NCBI RefSeq assembly: GCF_002872335.1
Contig: NZ_NJAG01000041.1
Coordinates: 1-64,000 of the forward strand
Source of the DNA: Siphonobacter sp. BAB-5405
GTDB lineage: Bacteria > Bacteroidota > Bacteroidia > Cytophagales > Spirosomataceae
Length of the DNA stretch: 64,000 bases
Direction of reading: 5' to 3'
A model generated the notes under the pieces. The model worked only from the letters and a program-made list of their open reading frames with translations. It searched no databases and was not told the origin of the DNA. The position numbers and the translations under genes are program-made. Below are positions 26,270 through 36,800 of this stretch, one piece after another. Positions within the stretch are counted from its first letter, which is position 1. The number at the start of each line of letters is the position of its first letter.

Positions 26270-27214
26270 CTACGCCATCGTCTGCCGCTGCAACTGATGC
26301 GAACTGCGGCGGAACTCGGCGGGTGTGATTCCCGTATTTTTCTTAAAAAACAGACTAAAGTTCGGCTGATCGGCAAACCCGATGCTATAACCGATATCCT
26401 GTAGATTCCAGTTGGTCTGCAGTAAAAGCGATTTCGCTTCTTCGAGCAATCGGTTTCGAATGTGCGTACTTACGTTCTGCCCCGTGTATTTTTTGAGTAA
26501 GGCATTCAGGTAGTTAGGGTGCACCGAAAGATTGGCCGCGAACTCCTTCGCCGTTTTGATGGCAATGGGCTGCGTATAGTTGACATGAGCCGTTTCCTTC
26601 TCTAGTAAATGGAAAAACTCGTGCACATGTTTGTACTCTTCCGAAACGTGATTGGGTTCTGGAAAATCAGCGATCCGAGCACATTCAATCATCACTAGCT
26701 GCAAATATGCCTGAATAACATCTTCGTTGAGTTTCTGGCCGGACCGCTCCTCTTCCAGCATGCGTTGAAAGAGCGGATTCAGAATGGCCACCTGTTGTGG
26801 ACTCAGTCGGATAACGCTCTTTTTCTTGTCGAGAAACAGGGTGTACTTGTCCAGCGTAGCTTTCAGTAGTGGGTGATGATCGAGCAGCGTCTTTTGAAAG
26901 TTACAGGAGTAGCCGCCCGCGTTACACGAGCGTTTTTGCCAGGAAATGATATCACTGGGGTGAATAAAAATAATGGTGGGGTCATCCAAATAATAGGTAT
27001 GCGTACCAATGGTCAATACGCCCGAGCCCTCAGTAACTAAGAGGATTTTATAAAATTCCCGGCGGTTGGGAGACAGGTAATTCCGGCAGGGATGTTCAGC
27101 CCGGTTGATAATGCGGACGGGTAAGGTCTGAAAGTTGTCCCGAATCACGGGGATCAATTCCGGCACATCCCGTAAGGTATCAATGGTTCGCGTATCCAGG
27201 GTTTTGGGTTCCAT
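26270..27214 (-). CDS. AraC family transcriptional regulator
   Basis: The 314-aa protein has an N-terminal cupin-like sensing domain (about 45-190, including LVTEGSGVLTIGTHTYYLDDPTIIFIHPSDI) and a C-terminal double helix-turn-helix (about 215-310) with AKEFAANLSVHPNYLNALLKKYTGQNVSTHIRNRLLEEAKSLL and NLQDIGYSIGFADQPNFSLFFKKNTGITPAEFRR. Such proteins usually control nearby metabolic genes. The aldo/keto reductase on the same strand is a possible target, but a shared promoter region is not visible. Confidence 0.94.
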   Translation of the reverse strand: MEPKTLDTRTIDTLRDVPELIPVIRDNFQTLPVRIINRAEHPCRNYLSPNRREFYKILLVTEGSGVLTIGTHTYYLDDPTIIFIHPSDIISWQKRSCNAGGYSCNFQKTLLDHHPLLKATLDKYTLFLDKKKSVIRLSPQQVAILNPLFQRMLEEERSGQKLNEDVIQAYLQLVMIECARIADFPEPNHVSEEYKHVHEFFHLLEKETAHVNYTQPIAIKTAKEFAANLSVHPNYLNALLKKYTGQNVSTHIRNRLLEEAKSLLLQTNWNLQDIGYSIGFADQPNFSLFFKKNTGITPAEFRRSSHQLQRQTMA

Positions 27215-27609
27215 CGGCGATAGGGAAAAGGTCAGGATGAGGTAAAACGGGTATTCGAAAATCCGAAGATTTCTGGAGGATTTCAGCCCTGCCGCTGAAA
27301 TAGCTTCAGTAGCAAACGTCTGATAAAGGTTTGAACGGAAAAAGGAAAATGAAAAGTTTCCGCGTTCGGGAAATTCTGTAGGTTATTGGTAACAGAACCT
27401 TTATTTAAAAGCAAGTGCGTGTACCGTTCTACTTCATGTATAGGAAACAAACCAAAGTCCTGCATTAAGAGTAAAGGCTGCTATTGCGAACCATACCGCT
27501 TGCAATCACCAGTAATGGCCAGACTTCTCGTTTTCTGTAATTTAATCATAAAGGACATTTTGTCCATTGTACGTAAAAAACTAATTTCCAACGGATTAAC
27601 AAAAAAATA

Positions 27610-27641
27610 ACATCCTAAAAGTGAAGCAACTTTTAGGATGT
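27610..27641 (-). terminator. Intrinsic terminator downstream of the SMP-30 gene
   Basis: A 13-bp stem (ACATCCTAAAAGT) with a 6-nt loop is followed on the minus strand by a TTATTTTTTTGTT tract. It is 160 nt past the lactonase stop. The rest of 27215-27800 has no supportable gene. Confidence 0.75.
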
Positions 27642-27800
27642 GAGAGTTAAACACTATGCTTTAATTGATTGTCAGAATTTTACCCCACTCATACTCTATT
27701 CCAAGTAAAGACGAAGGGATACATCTACCTGAAAATCAGAAATCAACTGATTAGAGAAAATAGTACGAGTAAGCAGAACGGATCACTAAATGCCTCCTGA

Positions 27801-28694
27801 TTATTTCGCACCTTTCACTTGCATATCCATCGTATATACCGCCTCGGAGGCCGTGATGAACAGGGTACGGCGATCTTTTCCACCGAAACATACATTTCCT
27901 ACCCAACCCGCCGGTACGGGGATGGTCTGGATCAGCGTTCCCTGGGGACTATACACCCTGACACCCTTACCTGTCAGATAGATGTTTCCCCGTTCGTCGA
28001 TGGTCATACCATCGGACCCCTGAGCCGTAAACAGTCGCCGATTGTTCAATCGTCCATCGGCAGCAATATCGTACTGGTACGTTTTGTTGGCCTGAATGTC
28101 CGCTACATATAAACGTTTCCCGTCGGGCGTTCCAATGATTCCGTTGGGTTTCACAACCGTACTATCCACGAGTTGAGCTTCTTTTTTTCCCTTGGGCAGG
28201 AAGTAGACGTACTGTCCCGGAAGTTCAGGCTTTTTTCGCTCCCAGTAATCCCGTTGGTAATAAGGATCGGTGAAGTAAAGATCCCCTTTGGGGGTAATCC
28301 ACAAATCGTTGGGGCCGTTCAATCGGTTTCCGGCTTCACGGGTCAGTAGTACCGTCACTTTTTTGTCCGGACTAATGGACCAGATCTCATTATTTTCATC
28401 CGCACAGGAAATCAGATTCCCCCTGGCATCGAAATACAGTCCATTCGAGCGACCCGTTTTATCCATGAACAAGGAAAGTTTACCTTCCGTATCCACCTTC
28501 CATATCTTATCGTTGGGTTGATCCGTGAAATACACATTCCCTTTTTTATCGGCGGCGGGGCCTTCCGTAAAGCTGAACTGTTTAGCAACCAGTTTCAAGG
28601 CGGCACCCGGACTCGTTACGGAATCAGCCCGCGGGCTGATTTGACTAAACCCCGGAATTCCGGCCAGCATCAGTACGGCAAGCATTCGTTTCAT
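27801..28694 (-). CDS. SMP-30/gluconolactonase family protein
   Basis: This 297-aa six-bladed beta-propeller has an N-terminal signal (MKRMLAVLMLAGIPGFSQ), so it acts in the periplasm. Family motifs include FTEGPAADKKGNVYFTD, NGLYFDARGNLISCADENNEI, RLNGPNDLWITPKGDLYFTDPYY and PNGIIGTPDGKRLYVAD. The Glu, Asn and Asp metal ligands of the SMP-30 fold are in these blocks. It probably hydrolyses a sugar lactone; the actual substrate is unknown. It is monocistronic. Confidence 0.92.
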   Translation of the reverse strand: MKRMLAVLMLAGIPGFSQISPRADSVTSPGAALKLVAKQFSFTEGPAADKKGNVYFTDQPNDKIWKVDTEGKLSLFMDKTGRSNGLYFDARGNLISCADENNEIWSISPDKKVTVLLTREAGNRLNGPNDLWITPKGDLYFTDPYYQRDYWERKKPELPGQYVYFLPKGKKEAQLVDSTVVKPNGIIGTPDGKRLYVADIQANKTYQYDIAADGRLNNRRLFTAQGSDGMTIDERGNIYLTGKGVRVYSPQGTLIQTIPVPAGWVGNVCFGGKDRRTLFITASEAVYTMDMQVKGAK

Positions 28695-28813
28695 ATGGTA
28701 GCGTTTATGGTTAGACTTCTTGTGAATGTATTGAAAAACGGTGAGCTCTTAAATGTCGCAATCTCACCCGCTGAATGCCGGACTTACACACCTCGTTCCA
28801 GCCAAGGCTACAT

Positions 28814-28821
28814 TACTTTTG
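28814..28821 (+). promoter_or_regulatory. Candidate -7 box (TACTTTTG)
   Basis: This is a TAnnTTTG match on the plus strand in the 358-bp gap between the divergent SMP-30 and DoxX-like genes, 231 nt before the latter's ATG. The long leader makes the link uncertain. No other feature was seen in this gap. Confidence 0.3.
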
Positions 28822-29052
28822 TATTGATCATCGCACCTAAAGGATGAACATCCAGGAACTTCTTCAGAACCAGCAGCAAATGACGTAGAATTTCGTTGGG
28901 AGCTAATCCTTTTTTATCGGGTCCCTACGCAACGGCATACGTATCTGTTAAAAAAAATTCAGCAGGGCCTGTAAAAGGCCAGCAATCTTACGCATTAAAC
29001 GGCATATTCTTACCCGTACTATTCTCTTCCGTTCACCTCTCATTCAATTACG

Positions 29053-29475
29053 ATGAAACCGAAAACGATCAATCTATGGTACTGGACTCTGACCGTTCCC
29101 TTTGCCCTTCTGATGTTCATGGATGGCATAGGCGGCCTGATGCGAGCCGAAGCCGGTCAGGAAGTCATGCGGCATCTGGGCTACCCCTTGTACGTGCTCA
29201 GTATTTTTGGAATGGCCAAAGTACTCGGAGCGATTGGCCTCATCCAGCCCTGGTATCCCACGCTGAAGGAATGGGCCTTTGCGGGCTTCACCATCAATTT
29301 TATCGGAGCAGCAGCTTCCCGGGCGTATGTAGGTGATGCTATGTCGCTTATACTGATGCCCCTGGTGATGCTTGCTTTGCTGTTGGGTTTGTATGTTCTG
29401 GGAAAAAAGCGGGACCGTATGCGGGGAAAGTCGCTTGAACTAAGGTATTCGACTGACATGCGTAAACTCGCTTAA
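29053..29475 (+). CDS. DoxX-like small integral membrane protein
   Basis: The 140-aa protein has four hydrophobic segments (about 8-28, 45-65, 72-92 and 98-118) and a basic C-terminal tail. The central pattern LGYPLYVLSIFGMAKVLGAIGLIQPWYPTLKEWAFAGF matches DoxX-family/DUF small membrane proteins of unknown function. It is the only gene on the plus strand between 15 and 40 kb in this window. Confidence 0.82.
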   Translation: MKPKTINLWYWTLTVPFALLMFMDGIGGLMRAEAGQEVMRHLGYPLYVLSIFGMAKVLGAIGLIQPWYPTLKEWAFAGFTINFIGAAASRAYVGDAMSLILMPLVMLALLLGLYVLGKKRDRMRGKSLELRYSTDMRKLA

Positions 29476-29486
29476 TCCTATTAAAC

Positions 29487-29516
29487 ACAAACGGCAGAGA
29501 AACCCCTGCCGTTTGT
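29487..29516. terminator. Hairpin between convergent DoxX and GH5 genes
   Basis: An 11-bp stem ACAAACGGCAG/CTGCCGTTTGT with an 8-nt loop lies 12 nt after the DoxX stop and 19 nt after the GH5 stop on the other strand. The T tract is weak, so it is a likely but not strong bidirectional terminator. Confidence 0.6.
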
Positions 29517-29534
29517 TGCGGATTCTATTGAACA

Positions 29535-31271
29535 TTACCTATTAAAATGTAGTGATTCCAGTTTAAAACCGCCTTTATCTACGTACACCCGCAGAGTATT
29601 TACACCCCGATTCAGCCGAATGGACTGAGCGGGTGTTAAGCTCCAAGCTTCGCCCTGGTTTCCCAGCGGCATTGCTTTTACGACGCGTTTGCCATTGACG
29701 TCTACTGAAAGTGTTCCACCGGGTGAAGCCACCCGAAAAGACAGTTGATACGTACCCGCTTTTTCGGCCTGAACCGTATACTGCAACCATTCGCCCGCTT
29801 CGCTATGACTGATGTAGTATCGGTCTCCTTCCCGTTCAATATCCACACCGTCGTTGCGGTACTGGCGACCTCGGTTGCCGACGGTATTGACGCCGGGTGT
29901 GTAATGATAGCTGGCGGAGTCCGTATCGAAGTACGCGGACCGCTGACGACCCAGATCGAAATCCACGGCTTTGATCACCGTATTTTCCCTGAGTTGATGG
30001 GTGGCAAAAGGTCGCGTCTGGCTGGACTGTACCTGTCTAAATAGGGCGTCCACTACATCTGGATGAAAGCGGTTATTCTCCAGTTTGAGATTTTCCAGCA
30101 ATTCATTTAGAATTCGTTCGGCTTCCGCAGCGGAAGGTTTCGCTCCCTTACCGGACCAATACGCCAGGAGTTGTTCATAACCCGGCGTAACTTTGATTTC
30201 CAGCGGATTGTTGATTCCCATCTTCTTTTCCTGCCACCAGCACCAGCCGATGTCGTGGCGTTCCATCAGGCCAATGGCATCCGTGAACCAAGTATTCGAA
30301 TTTTCCCCCGATTCACCCAGCCAGATGGGCACTTTATAAGTATCCCGCAGCGTAAGGAATTTCTGAATGGCTTCCTGATTATTGAAGTTTCCGTATTTGT
30401 GAAAACTCAGGGCCATGTTGGAATCCCAGGTGGGAAGAATGCCCTCGTAATTATTACCGAACCCGTTGCCTTCGATGATGATCAGGTGATTTTTATCCAC
30501 TTCACGAATGGCCTGCGTAATCTCGACCATCAGTTTCCGTAACGGAATATTCTTCTTCTCGGCCGTACCCCGGACGTCTTTCGGATCTTCGAAGCCCCAG
30601 TTGGGTTCGTTGATGATGTCATACCCGCCAATCCAGGGATGGTTTGCGTACCGCTCGGCCAGCTTCCGCCACAGGGCTATGGTTTTTTGCTGATTCGCCT
30701 CGCTCTGCCACAGGGAAGGTTTACTTGGGTCGCGGTCCGAAATGGCCAGGTCATTGCCCTGTCCACCCGGCGTAGCGTGCAAGTCGAGAATCAGGTAGAC
30801 CTGATTAGCCTCACACCAGTTCAGCAGGCTGTCCGTTAGAGCGAAGCCCGTTTCCAGCCAGGTATGCTGACCAGTCACCGGCTCCTGCTCCGTCGGTAAG
30901 GTATAGAGGTTGTAGTGCATCGGCAGCCGGATGGAATTGAATCCCCAGGCAGCCATGGAATCAATGTCAATTTTTCGGGTATGGTTGTTCAGCCAGCGGG
31001 TGTAAAAGGCTTCCGTCTTCTCCGGTCCGATAAGCTCGCTGATAGCGGCTTTGATACGGTACTGTTGCCCCAGGTTACTCAACCGGAACATGTACCCTTC
31101 CTGCAGCATCCATCCCCCCAACCCCATCCCCCGCAGGATGATCTTTTTGCCCGCTCGATCAACCAGTTGAGTACCTTGGGCTTTCAAATACCCCTGACCA
31201 CTGGCTGTTAGTGAGCACAAAGTCGCCAGTGCCACTCCGACGAGCAGCTGTATTCTTTTTCTAAAAATCAT
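29535..31271 (-). CDS. GH5 family glycoside hydrolase with C-terminal CBM6-like module
   Basis: This 578-aa exported enzyme has a signal peptide (to about LTASG). The (alpha/beta)8 catalytic domain runs to about residue 420, with FNSIRLPMHYN, the acid/base Glu222 in YDIINEPNW and the nucleophile Glu320 in IWLGESGEN. A beta-sandwich module resembling CBM6 follows (about 430-578; YYISHSEAGEWLQYTVQAEKAGTYQL, and RGVNTLRVYVDKGGFKLESLHF at the end). It is the last gene of a SusC-SusD-GH16-GH5 run, 36 nt after GH16. A beta-glucan substrate, such as the products of the laminarinase, is the natural inference; GH5 also contains cellulases and mannanases. Confidence 0.9.
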   Translation of the reverse strand: MIFRKRIQLLVGVALATLCSLTASGQGYLKAQGTQLVDRAGKKIILRGMGLGGWMLQEGYMFRLSNLGQQYRIKAAISELIGPEKTEAFYTRWLNNHTRKIDIDSMAAWGFNSIRLPMHYNLYTLPTEQEPVTGQHTWLETGFALTDSLLNWCEANQVYLILDLHATPGGQGNDLAISDRDPSKPSLWQSEANQQKTIALWRKLAERYANHPWIGGYDIINEPNWGFEDPKDVRGTAEKKNIPLRKLMVEITQAIREVDKNHLIIIEGNGFGNNYEGILPTWDSNMALSFHKYGNFNNQEAIQKFLTLRDTYKVPIWLGESGENSNTWFTDAIGLMERHDIGWCWWQEKKMGINNPLEIKVTPGYEQLLAYWSGKGAKPSAAEAERILNELLENLKLENNRFHPDVVDALFRQVQSSQTRPFATHQLRENTVIKAVDFDLGRQRSAYFDTDSASYHYTPGVNTVGNRGRQYRNDGVDIEREGDRYYISHSEAGEWLQYTVQAEKAGTYQLSFRVASPGGTLSVDVNGKRVVKAMPLGNQGEAWSLTPAQSIRLNRGVNTLRVYVDKGGFKLESLHFNR

Positions 31272-31307
31272 TGGTTCAATGGTAAAACAGGCGGTAGAGG
31301 CTACGCT

Positions 31308-32168
31308 TTATTTTTCGATCATTTTATAGACGCGGACGTAATCCACTTCCATCGCCGCCGGAAAAATAGTGGGATCAACGCCCTTGGCCCCGCCCCAGTC
31401 TCCCCCAACGGCTACGTTGAGCAGGAGGTGAAAACGCTTGTCAAACGGCCATACGGCGGAACCTTTGCCTTCGTTGACAAATTCGAAGATGAACTCGTCG
31501 TCAATGTACCCGCGGATGGCGTAGGGCGTCCAGTCCACGCGGTATCGGTGAAAATCCTCCGTAGCCCGGTCGATGGTACGGGTAGCCGTTTTTTGAGTAT
31601 TGATTTTGAAGTAGTAGGCCAGGGTGTGCGTCGTAATGTGAACTACATTGGGGTCGTATCCCACGTGTTCCATGATGTCGATTTCGCCCGAATTCGGCCA
31701 GCCGCCGTAGGCCCAGTCGGTGGGCAACATCCAGATGGCAGGCCAGGTACCTCGCCCCGCCGGAAGCCTGGCGTTGATCTCAAAACGTCCGTACAGAAAG
31801 TCGCCCTTGCCTTTACTCACCAGTCGAGCCGAGGTGTAGTCTTTCCCTTCCTTACTTTCCTTGCGGGCTGTAATCGTCAGTTTTCCGTTGGCGACGCGGG
31901 CGTTGTTTTCGCTGTCCGTGTAGTACTGTAGCTCGTTGTTACCCCAGCCACTACCCCCCAGATCGTACCCCCATTTCTTGGCATCGGGTAATCCTGTGTA
32001 GTCAAATTCATCCGCCCAAACCGGCGTTTTTTCAAAAGTCCAGCTCAGGTCTTTGGGACCGCTGGTAACCGGTGGAGCCGGACTGACCGGCGTTTTCTGA
32101 CCCGAACAGGCTCCGATACTGAGAGCGAGTAAGGCGGTACAGGAAACCGTTAGCAATTTCATACGCAT
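31308..32168 (-). CDS. GH16 family beta-glucanase (laminarinase-type) lipoprotein
   Basis: The 286-aa protein has a lipoprotein signal (LSIGA-C21), a short linker and a single GH16 domain. The catalytic motif is GEIDIMEHVG (Glu162, Asp164, Glu167), the ExDxxE form with the extra Met typical of beta-1,3-glucanases. Aromatic blocks WADEFDYTG, GNNELQYYT and LPAGRGTWPAIWMLP also match bacterial laminarinases. It should be anchored at the cell surface and cut beta-1,3(-1,4)-glucan for import by the adjacent SusCD. A GC-rich hairpin lies between it and the SusD gene and may set its expression level. Confidence 0.94.
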   Translation of the reverse strand: MRMKLLTVSCTALLALSIGACSGQKTPVSPAPPVTSGPKDLSWTFEKTPVWADEFDYTGLPDAKKWGYDLGGSGWGNNELQYYTDSENNARVANGKLTITARKESKEGKDYTSARLVSKGKGDFLYGRFEINARLPAGRGTWPAIWMLPTDWAYGGWPNSGEIDIMEHVGYDPNVVHITTHTLAYYFKINTQKTATRTIDRATEDFHRYRVDWTPYAIRGYIDDEFIFEFVNEGKGSAVWPFDKRFHLLLNVAVGGDWGGAKGVDPTIFPAAMEVDYVRVYKMIEK

Positions 32169-32177
32169 GATTGAATA

Positions 32178-32209
32178 AATCGGCGGAGGCTAAAATGCCT
32201 CCGCCGATT
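32178..32209 (-). promoter_or_regulatory. Intercistronic hairpin between SusD and GH16
   Basis: A 13-bp GC-rich perfect stem (AATCGGCGGAGGC) with a 6-nt loop fills the 47-nt gap. A weak T-rich tail (TTTATTC) follows on the minus strand. It may be a partial terminator that lowers downstream expression, or a processing/stability element. Confidence 0.65.
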
Positions 32210-32215
32210 GTCCGA

Positions 32216-33751
32216 TTATTTCGTTCCGCCCCACTCTTTATTCTGCTCGATCTTGGTGTTCTCCATTTCCAATAAAGGAATCGGCAACACCTCATTCCGG
32301 CCTGCTACGAAACCTTTAGAGGCCAGTACTTTCGCCGCCGTACCCCAGCGAACCAGGTCAAACCAGCGATGACCTTCGCCAGCCAATTCCACCCGACGCT
32401 CCCGCATGATGTTGTCAAGCGTTGCGGGTACGCGGTGCAGGTTGTCCTGATAGGCCCGGTCGCGTACGGCGTTCAGCAGAGCTGCCGCCCGTACCTGGTC
32501 TCCACCTCCCCGAACCAATGCTTCGGCTTCCATCAGGTAAGTATCAGCCAGACGGATTTCGTAGATATTCTGAGGATAGTTCAATTCCGGTGCACCCGCT
32601 CCCGTCGGCCGATCTGCCTGACGAGCCGCGAGTTTGTTCAGGAAATAACCCGTATTCATGTACCCTTTTTCGTAGCTAGCGATTCCGTTTTTCTCCAGAC
32701 TGTCTAAGTTAGCAATCGTTGCCTGATTACGCGGATCAAAATGAATGGCATTGAACAAATCCGGCGTCACCACCAGGAAGCTCCAACCCGATACGTAATC
32801 CGGAGCACCTTCTTTCAGGGGCTTGTAGCCCCGGGGACCAATCATGATGTTCAGCACGTTTCCTTCCGTACAGGAGATACAATCCCAGGTTCCGGCGGAA
32901 GTATTGGTGAACGAAATCTCAAAAATGGACTCGCTGTTGAATTTATTCCGGGTTTTGAACAGATCGCCGAAATTGCTCAACAGCTTGTACCCATACGTAT
33001 TCGCACCGCCCGGTGTACCATTCACCAAAGCCAGTTCCTGAGCTGCCTGGGCAAATTTTTCCTGCTGTAGATACACTTTCCCGAGCAGTGCATGAGCGGC
33101 TCCCTGCGTAGCCCGACCCGCTTCCGTAGCTACGGGTACCGTGACCGGTAATACCGCCATGGCTTCGGTCAAATCCTGTTCAATTTGCTTGTAGACGTCT
33201 GCCGGAGGAGCCTGTAGTACATCGTACATCTCACTGGTGGAAACGGTCTTCGTCAGTAAAGGAACGTTCTTGAAGAGCCGCACCAGATCGAAGTAGAAGT
33301 ACGCCCGCAAAAACTTGGCTTCCGCTGCGTAGCGGTTTTTCAGGTTTTCGTCCATGGGAACGCTGGGTAACTTCTGCAGCAGCGTGTTTGCCCGGAATAC
33401 GCCCGAAAATCCCTTTCGCCAGAGTTCGCCCTGCGGGCCTACTGCTGGCGTCAGCGTGTAGTTGGAGAATACCTGATAATCGGTTACGTCGCTCGGACCA
33501 CCACCACCGGCGTAATGATCATCGGAAGCTGCATTGACGGCCCCTACTTTCGTGACGTAGCCACCCCCCTGCCATCCGACAACGTCATACACGGCCACCA
33601 GCCCGTTAAAGGCTTCCTGCTGATTCCGGTAATAGTTGGTTTCCAGATCGGTACCGCGAGGTTTTACTTCCAGGAAGCTGTCCGAACAGGAACTTAAGAA
33701 GAGCAAACCCGTCGTTAGGAGTACGCCCAGTGATCTATAATTTCGTTTCAT
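32216..33751 (-). CDS. RagB/SusD family lipoprotein of the beta-glucan locus
   Basis: The 511-aa SusD-type surface binding protein pairs with the SusC gene just upstream. The signal peptide ends in LFLSS-C22 followed by SDSFLEVKPRGTD. TPR-like helices with YFYFDLVRLFKNVPLLTK and the C-terminal MRERRVELAGEGHRWFDLVRWG are family hallmarks. ATG 33751 was chosen because it begins the lipoprotein signal; an in-frame ATG at 33826 overlaps the SusC stop and would bury the signal. The GH16/GH5 neighbours point to beta-glucan oligosaccharide as ligand (inference). Confidence 0.94.
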   Translation of the reverse strand: MKRNYRSLGVLLTTGLLFLSSCSDSFLEVKPRGTDLETNYYRNQQEAFNGLVAVYDVVGWQGGGYVTKVGAVNAASDDHYAGGGGPSDVTDYQVFSNYTLTPAVGPQGELWRKGFSGVFRANTLLQKLPSVPMDENLKNRYAAEAKFLRAYFYFDLVRLFKNVPLLTKTVSTSEMYDVLQAPPADVYKQIEQDLTEAMAVLPVTVPVATEAGRATQGAAHALLGKVYLQQEKFAQAAQELALVNGTPGGANTYGYKLLSNFGDLFKTRNKFNSESIFEISFTNTSAGTWDCISCTEGNVLNIMIGPRGYKPLKEGAPDYVSGWSFLVVTPDLFNAIHFDPRNQATIANLDSLEKNGIASYEKGYMNTGYFLNKLAARQADRPTGAGAPELNYPQNIYEIRLADTYLMEAEALVRGGGDQVRAAALLNAVRDRAYQDNLHRVPATLDNIMRERRVELAGEGHRWFDLVRWGTAAKVLASKGFVAGRNEVLPIPLLEMENTKIEQNKEWGGTK

Positions 33752-33825
33752 GTGTTTACAAAAAGAAGGGAATGTCGCCGGAGATTTCTTTTCTGGAGAG
33801 GACTCCAGCGACGGTTCCAAAGTCA

Positions 33826-36800
33826 TTAAAATCCAACATTTAAGCCCAGCATGAAGGAACGAGCCTGGGGATAAATCCCACGGTCGATGCTCAGTACACC
33901 ACCACCAATTTCCGGATCATAGCCCGTGTACTTGGTGAAGGTCAGCAGGTTTTGACTCATCAGGTAAATACGGGCTCGTTGCATACCCACTTTCGAAATC
34001 ACCGCTTTTGGCAGCGAATACCCCAGTTGCAGGGTTTTGATCCGGAAGTAACCGCCGTCTTCCAGGTAGAAATCAGAAGGATTCAGGAAGTTTTTGTTTG
34101 GGTCACCGCTCACAATCCGGGGATAGCTGTTCGTCGTTCCGGGTCCGGTCCAGCGATCCAGTACCTTGGTTTGCCAGTTGGCATTCTGAATATCCAGACG
34201 GCGTAAACCCTGGAAGATTTTGTTGCCCGCAGCACCCTGACCAAAGAAGACCAGATCGAAAGCCTTGTAGGCAGCATTGAGCGTAAACCCGTACGTGATC
34301 GTTGGCGTAGGATTACCCAGGAAGGTACGGTCGAGGTCCGTGATTTTTCCATCACCGTTCAAATCGGCCCAGCGGAAATCGCCTGGTTTGGCACCCGGCT
34401 GAATGACGGTACCATCACTACTCTTGTAGTTATTTACGTCTTCAATCGTCTGGAAAATACCCATCGTCTGGAAGCCGAAGAACGAGTTGATCGGCTGACC
34501 TACCGCTGTGCGGGTGATGGGATAACTACTGGCCTGGAAGCTTTGTCCGCCCGACAGATATTCCACCCCGCGACCCAGGTTGGTCACTTTGTTTTTGATG
34601 TAGGATACGTTCCCGTTCAGAGACAGGTTAAAGTCACCGAACTTCTTGTTGTACCCCAATTCCAGTTCAACCCCCTGGTTCGAAATATCGGCTACGTTTG
34701 CGGCTGGGTTCGAAATGGCTCCTACGTACTGAGGAATCCGGGGATTCTGTAAGACATCCGTAGTCACTTTCTTGAACCACTCCAGCGTCACACTGACGTT
34801 GTTAAGCAGCGTGGCATCGAAACCAATGTTGGTCTGACTGGTTTGTTCCCATTTCAGGTCCGGGTTGGCCGGAGCGTTGGGGCTGTAGCCGATGATGTAG
34901 CTGCCGGATGTTCCGAAAGTGTAATTCCGTCCGCTACCGATTGTTGAAAGGTAGGCAAAGTCACCGATCGCATCGTTACCCACAATACCGTACCCACCCC
35001 GCAGCTTGAAGAAATTCACTACACTTTGGGAGGGGAAGAAGTTTTCGCGGGAAAGTACCCAGCCCAGCGACAATGAAGGAAAAATACCGTATTTATTGTT
35101 GGCACCGAAACGCGACGAACCATCGCGACGAATCAAGCCCTGCACCAGGTATTTTTCGTTGTAGTTGTAGTTGATCCGGGCAAAAAGCGAACTCACTTTG
35201 TGCAAGGCTCCTTCCGAACCATCGGATGACCGCTGGTCGGTCGGACGCTTGTAGTTGAGCGAAGCATCTTCAAAACGATCGGCGGGAATGTTGTAGAAGG
35301 TGACGCTTGTCATCTGCGTATTGTTATCCTGGTACGCTCCCTGGCCTAACAGTACAGAGACGTTATGAGCACCGATTTCGCGGGTATACGAAAGGGTGTT
35401 TTCCAGGTTCCAGTCCAGCCGACGGTTATTGGATCGGTTGAATGAAGTTTGCGAAGTAATCGTCGTAGCGTTTAGCCAGGCCAGCGGCGAAAAGTTTTCA
35501 CCACCCCAGAAGGAAAGTTTTGCCCCCAGCGTGGAGCGTACTTTCAATCCTTTGATTGGTTCAGCCTCCAGATATGCATTACCTACGAAGTTATCCGCCC
35601 AGCTGTTGTTACCCAAACGGGTTTGGATATACGCTAACGGGTTGGTGATTTCCTGAGCAACGGATTGTGAAATACCGTACGGGTTACCATTTGCGTCGCG
35701 GCGGATACCAATGTTGGTATACGGAGCGGCTCCCGCTACAGCAGGATCGGTGACGACCGTCGGCGTCAGGGGATCAAGGTTGATTACCGAGCTTAGCGGA
35801 CCACCGAATTCACTGTTGGTATTGCCCAGACCGATGGATTTATCCCGGGCGTAACCCAGGTTCTGTCCGAAGTTGAGCCATTTTGCAATCTTGTGCGTCG
35901 AGTTTAAACGCAGGTTCAGACGCTTGTATTTGGAAATATCCGTGGCTACGATACCTTCCTGATCAATATAACCCAACGACAGATAGAACGTCGATTTTTC
36001 ACTACCACCACTCAGGCTCAGTTCGTGCTGCTGGCGGCGAGCGTTGTTGTTGAAAATGATGGATTGCCAGTCCGTACCCGCTCCCAAAGCTGCCGGATTA
36101 GCGTATACGGGCTGTCCACCGGCGTTTACCGAAGCCTCGTTCCGGATGGTGGCGTATTGCGTAGCATTGAGCAGATCCAGTTTTTTAGCGGGCGACGATA
36201 CGCCGTAGAAACCGTTGTAATTGACCTGAATGCTACCGGCTTTTCCTTTTTTAGTGGTTACCAGGATAACCCCAGCGGCTGCCCGTGCTCCGTAAATAGC
36301 TTGCGAAGCGGCGTCTTTCAGTACTTCGATGGATTCAATGTCTGACTGGTTCAGATACCCAATGCCGCCGTTATCGATGACGACACCATCCACGACCCAC
36401 AAAGGATCATTGTTGTTTAGGGTTGTAATCCCCCGTACCCGTACCGAAGAACCGGAACCGGGCTGGCCAGAACTCGACGCGATGGTTAAACCAGAAGCCC
36501 GTCCCTGTAACGCTTCTTCCAGACGCGTGATGGGCATCGTCGCCAGATCCGAAGACTTGACACTGGAAATGGCCCCCGTAACCACACTTTTCTTTTGGGC
36601 TCCGTACCCTACGACCACGACTTCGTTGAGATTACCCGCTTCCTCTTCCAGCGTTACGGCTAACTGGGTTTGATTTCCTACCGTAATCGTTTGGCGTAAC
36701 ATGCCCACCTGGCTAAATACCAGTACCGATTCAGAGCCTGGCACGGAAATCTTAAAGTTTCCGGCGGCGTCTGTGGTTGTACCTGTCGTTGTACCCTGCA

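Noticed and set aside
27386-27610. Plus-strand 74-aa open frame in the 27.2-27.8 kb gap
   Set aside because: Cysteine/lysine-rich, with no signal or homology visible; it ends at the base of a terminator of the opposite strand.
28896-29336. Plus-strand 146-aa open frame overlapping the DoxX-like gene
   Set aside because: It is in another frame of a hydrophobic four-helix gene and has no motif; the DoxX frame is better supported.
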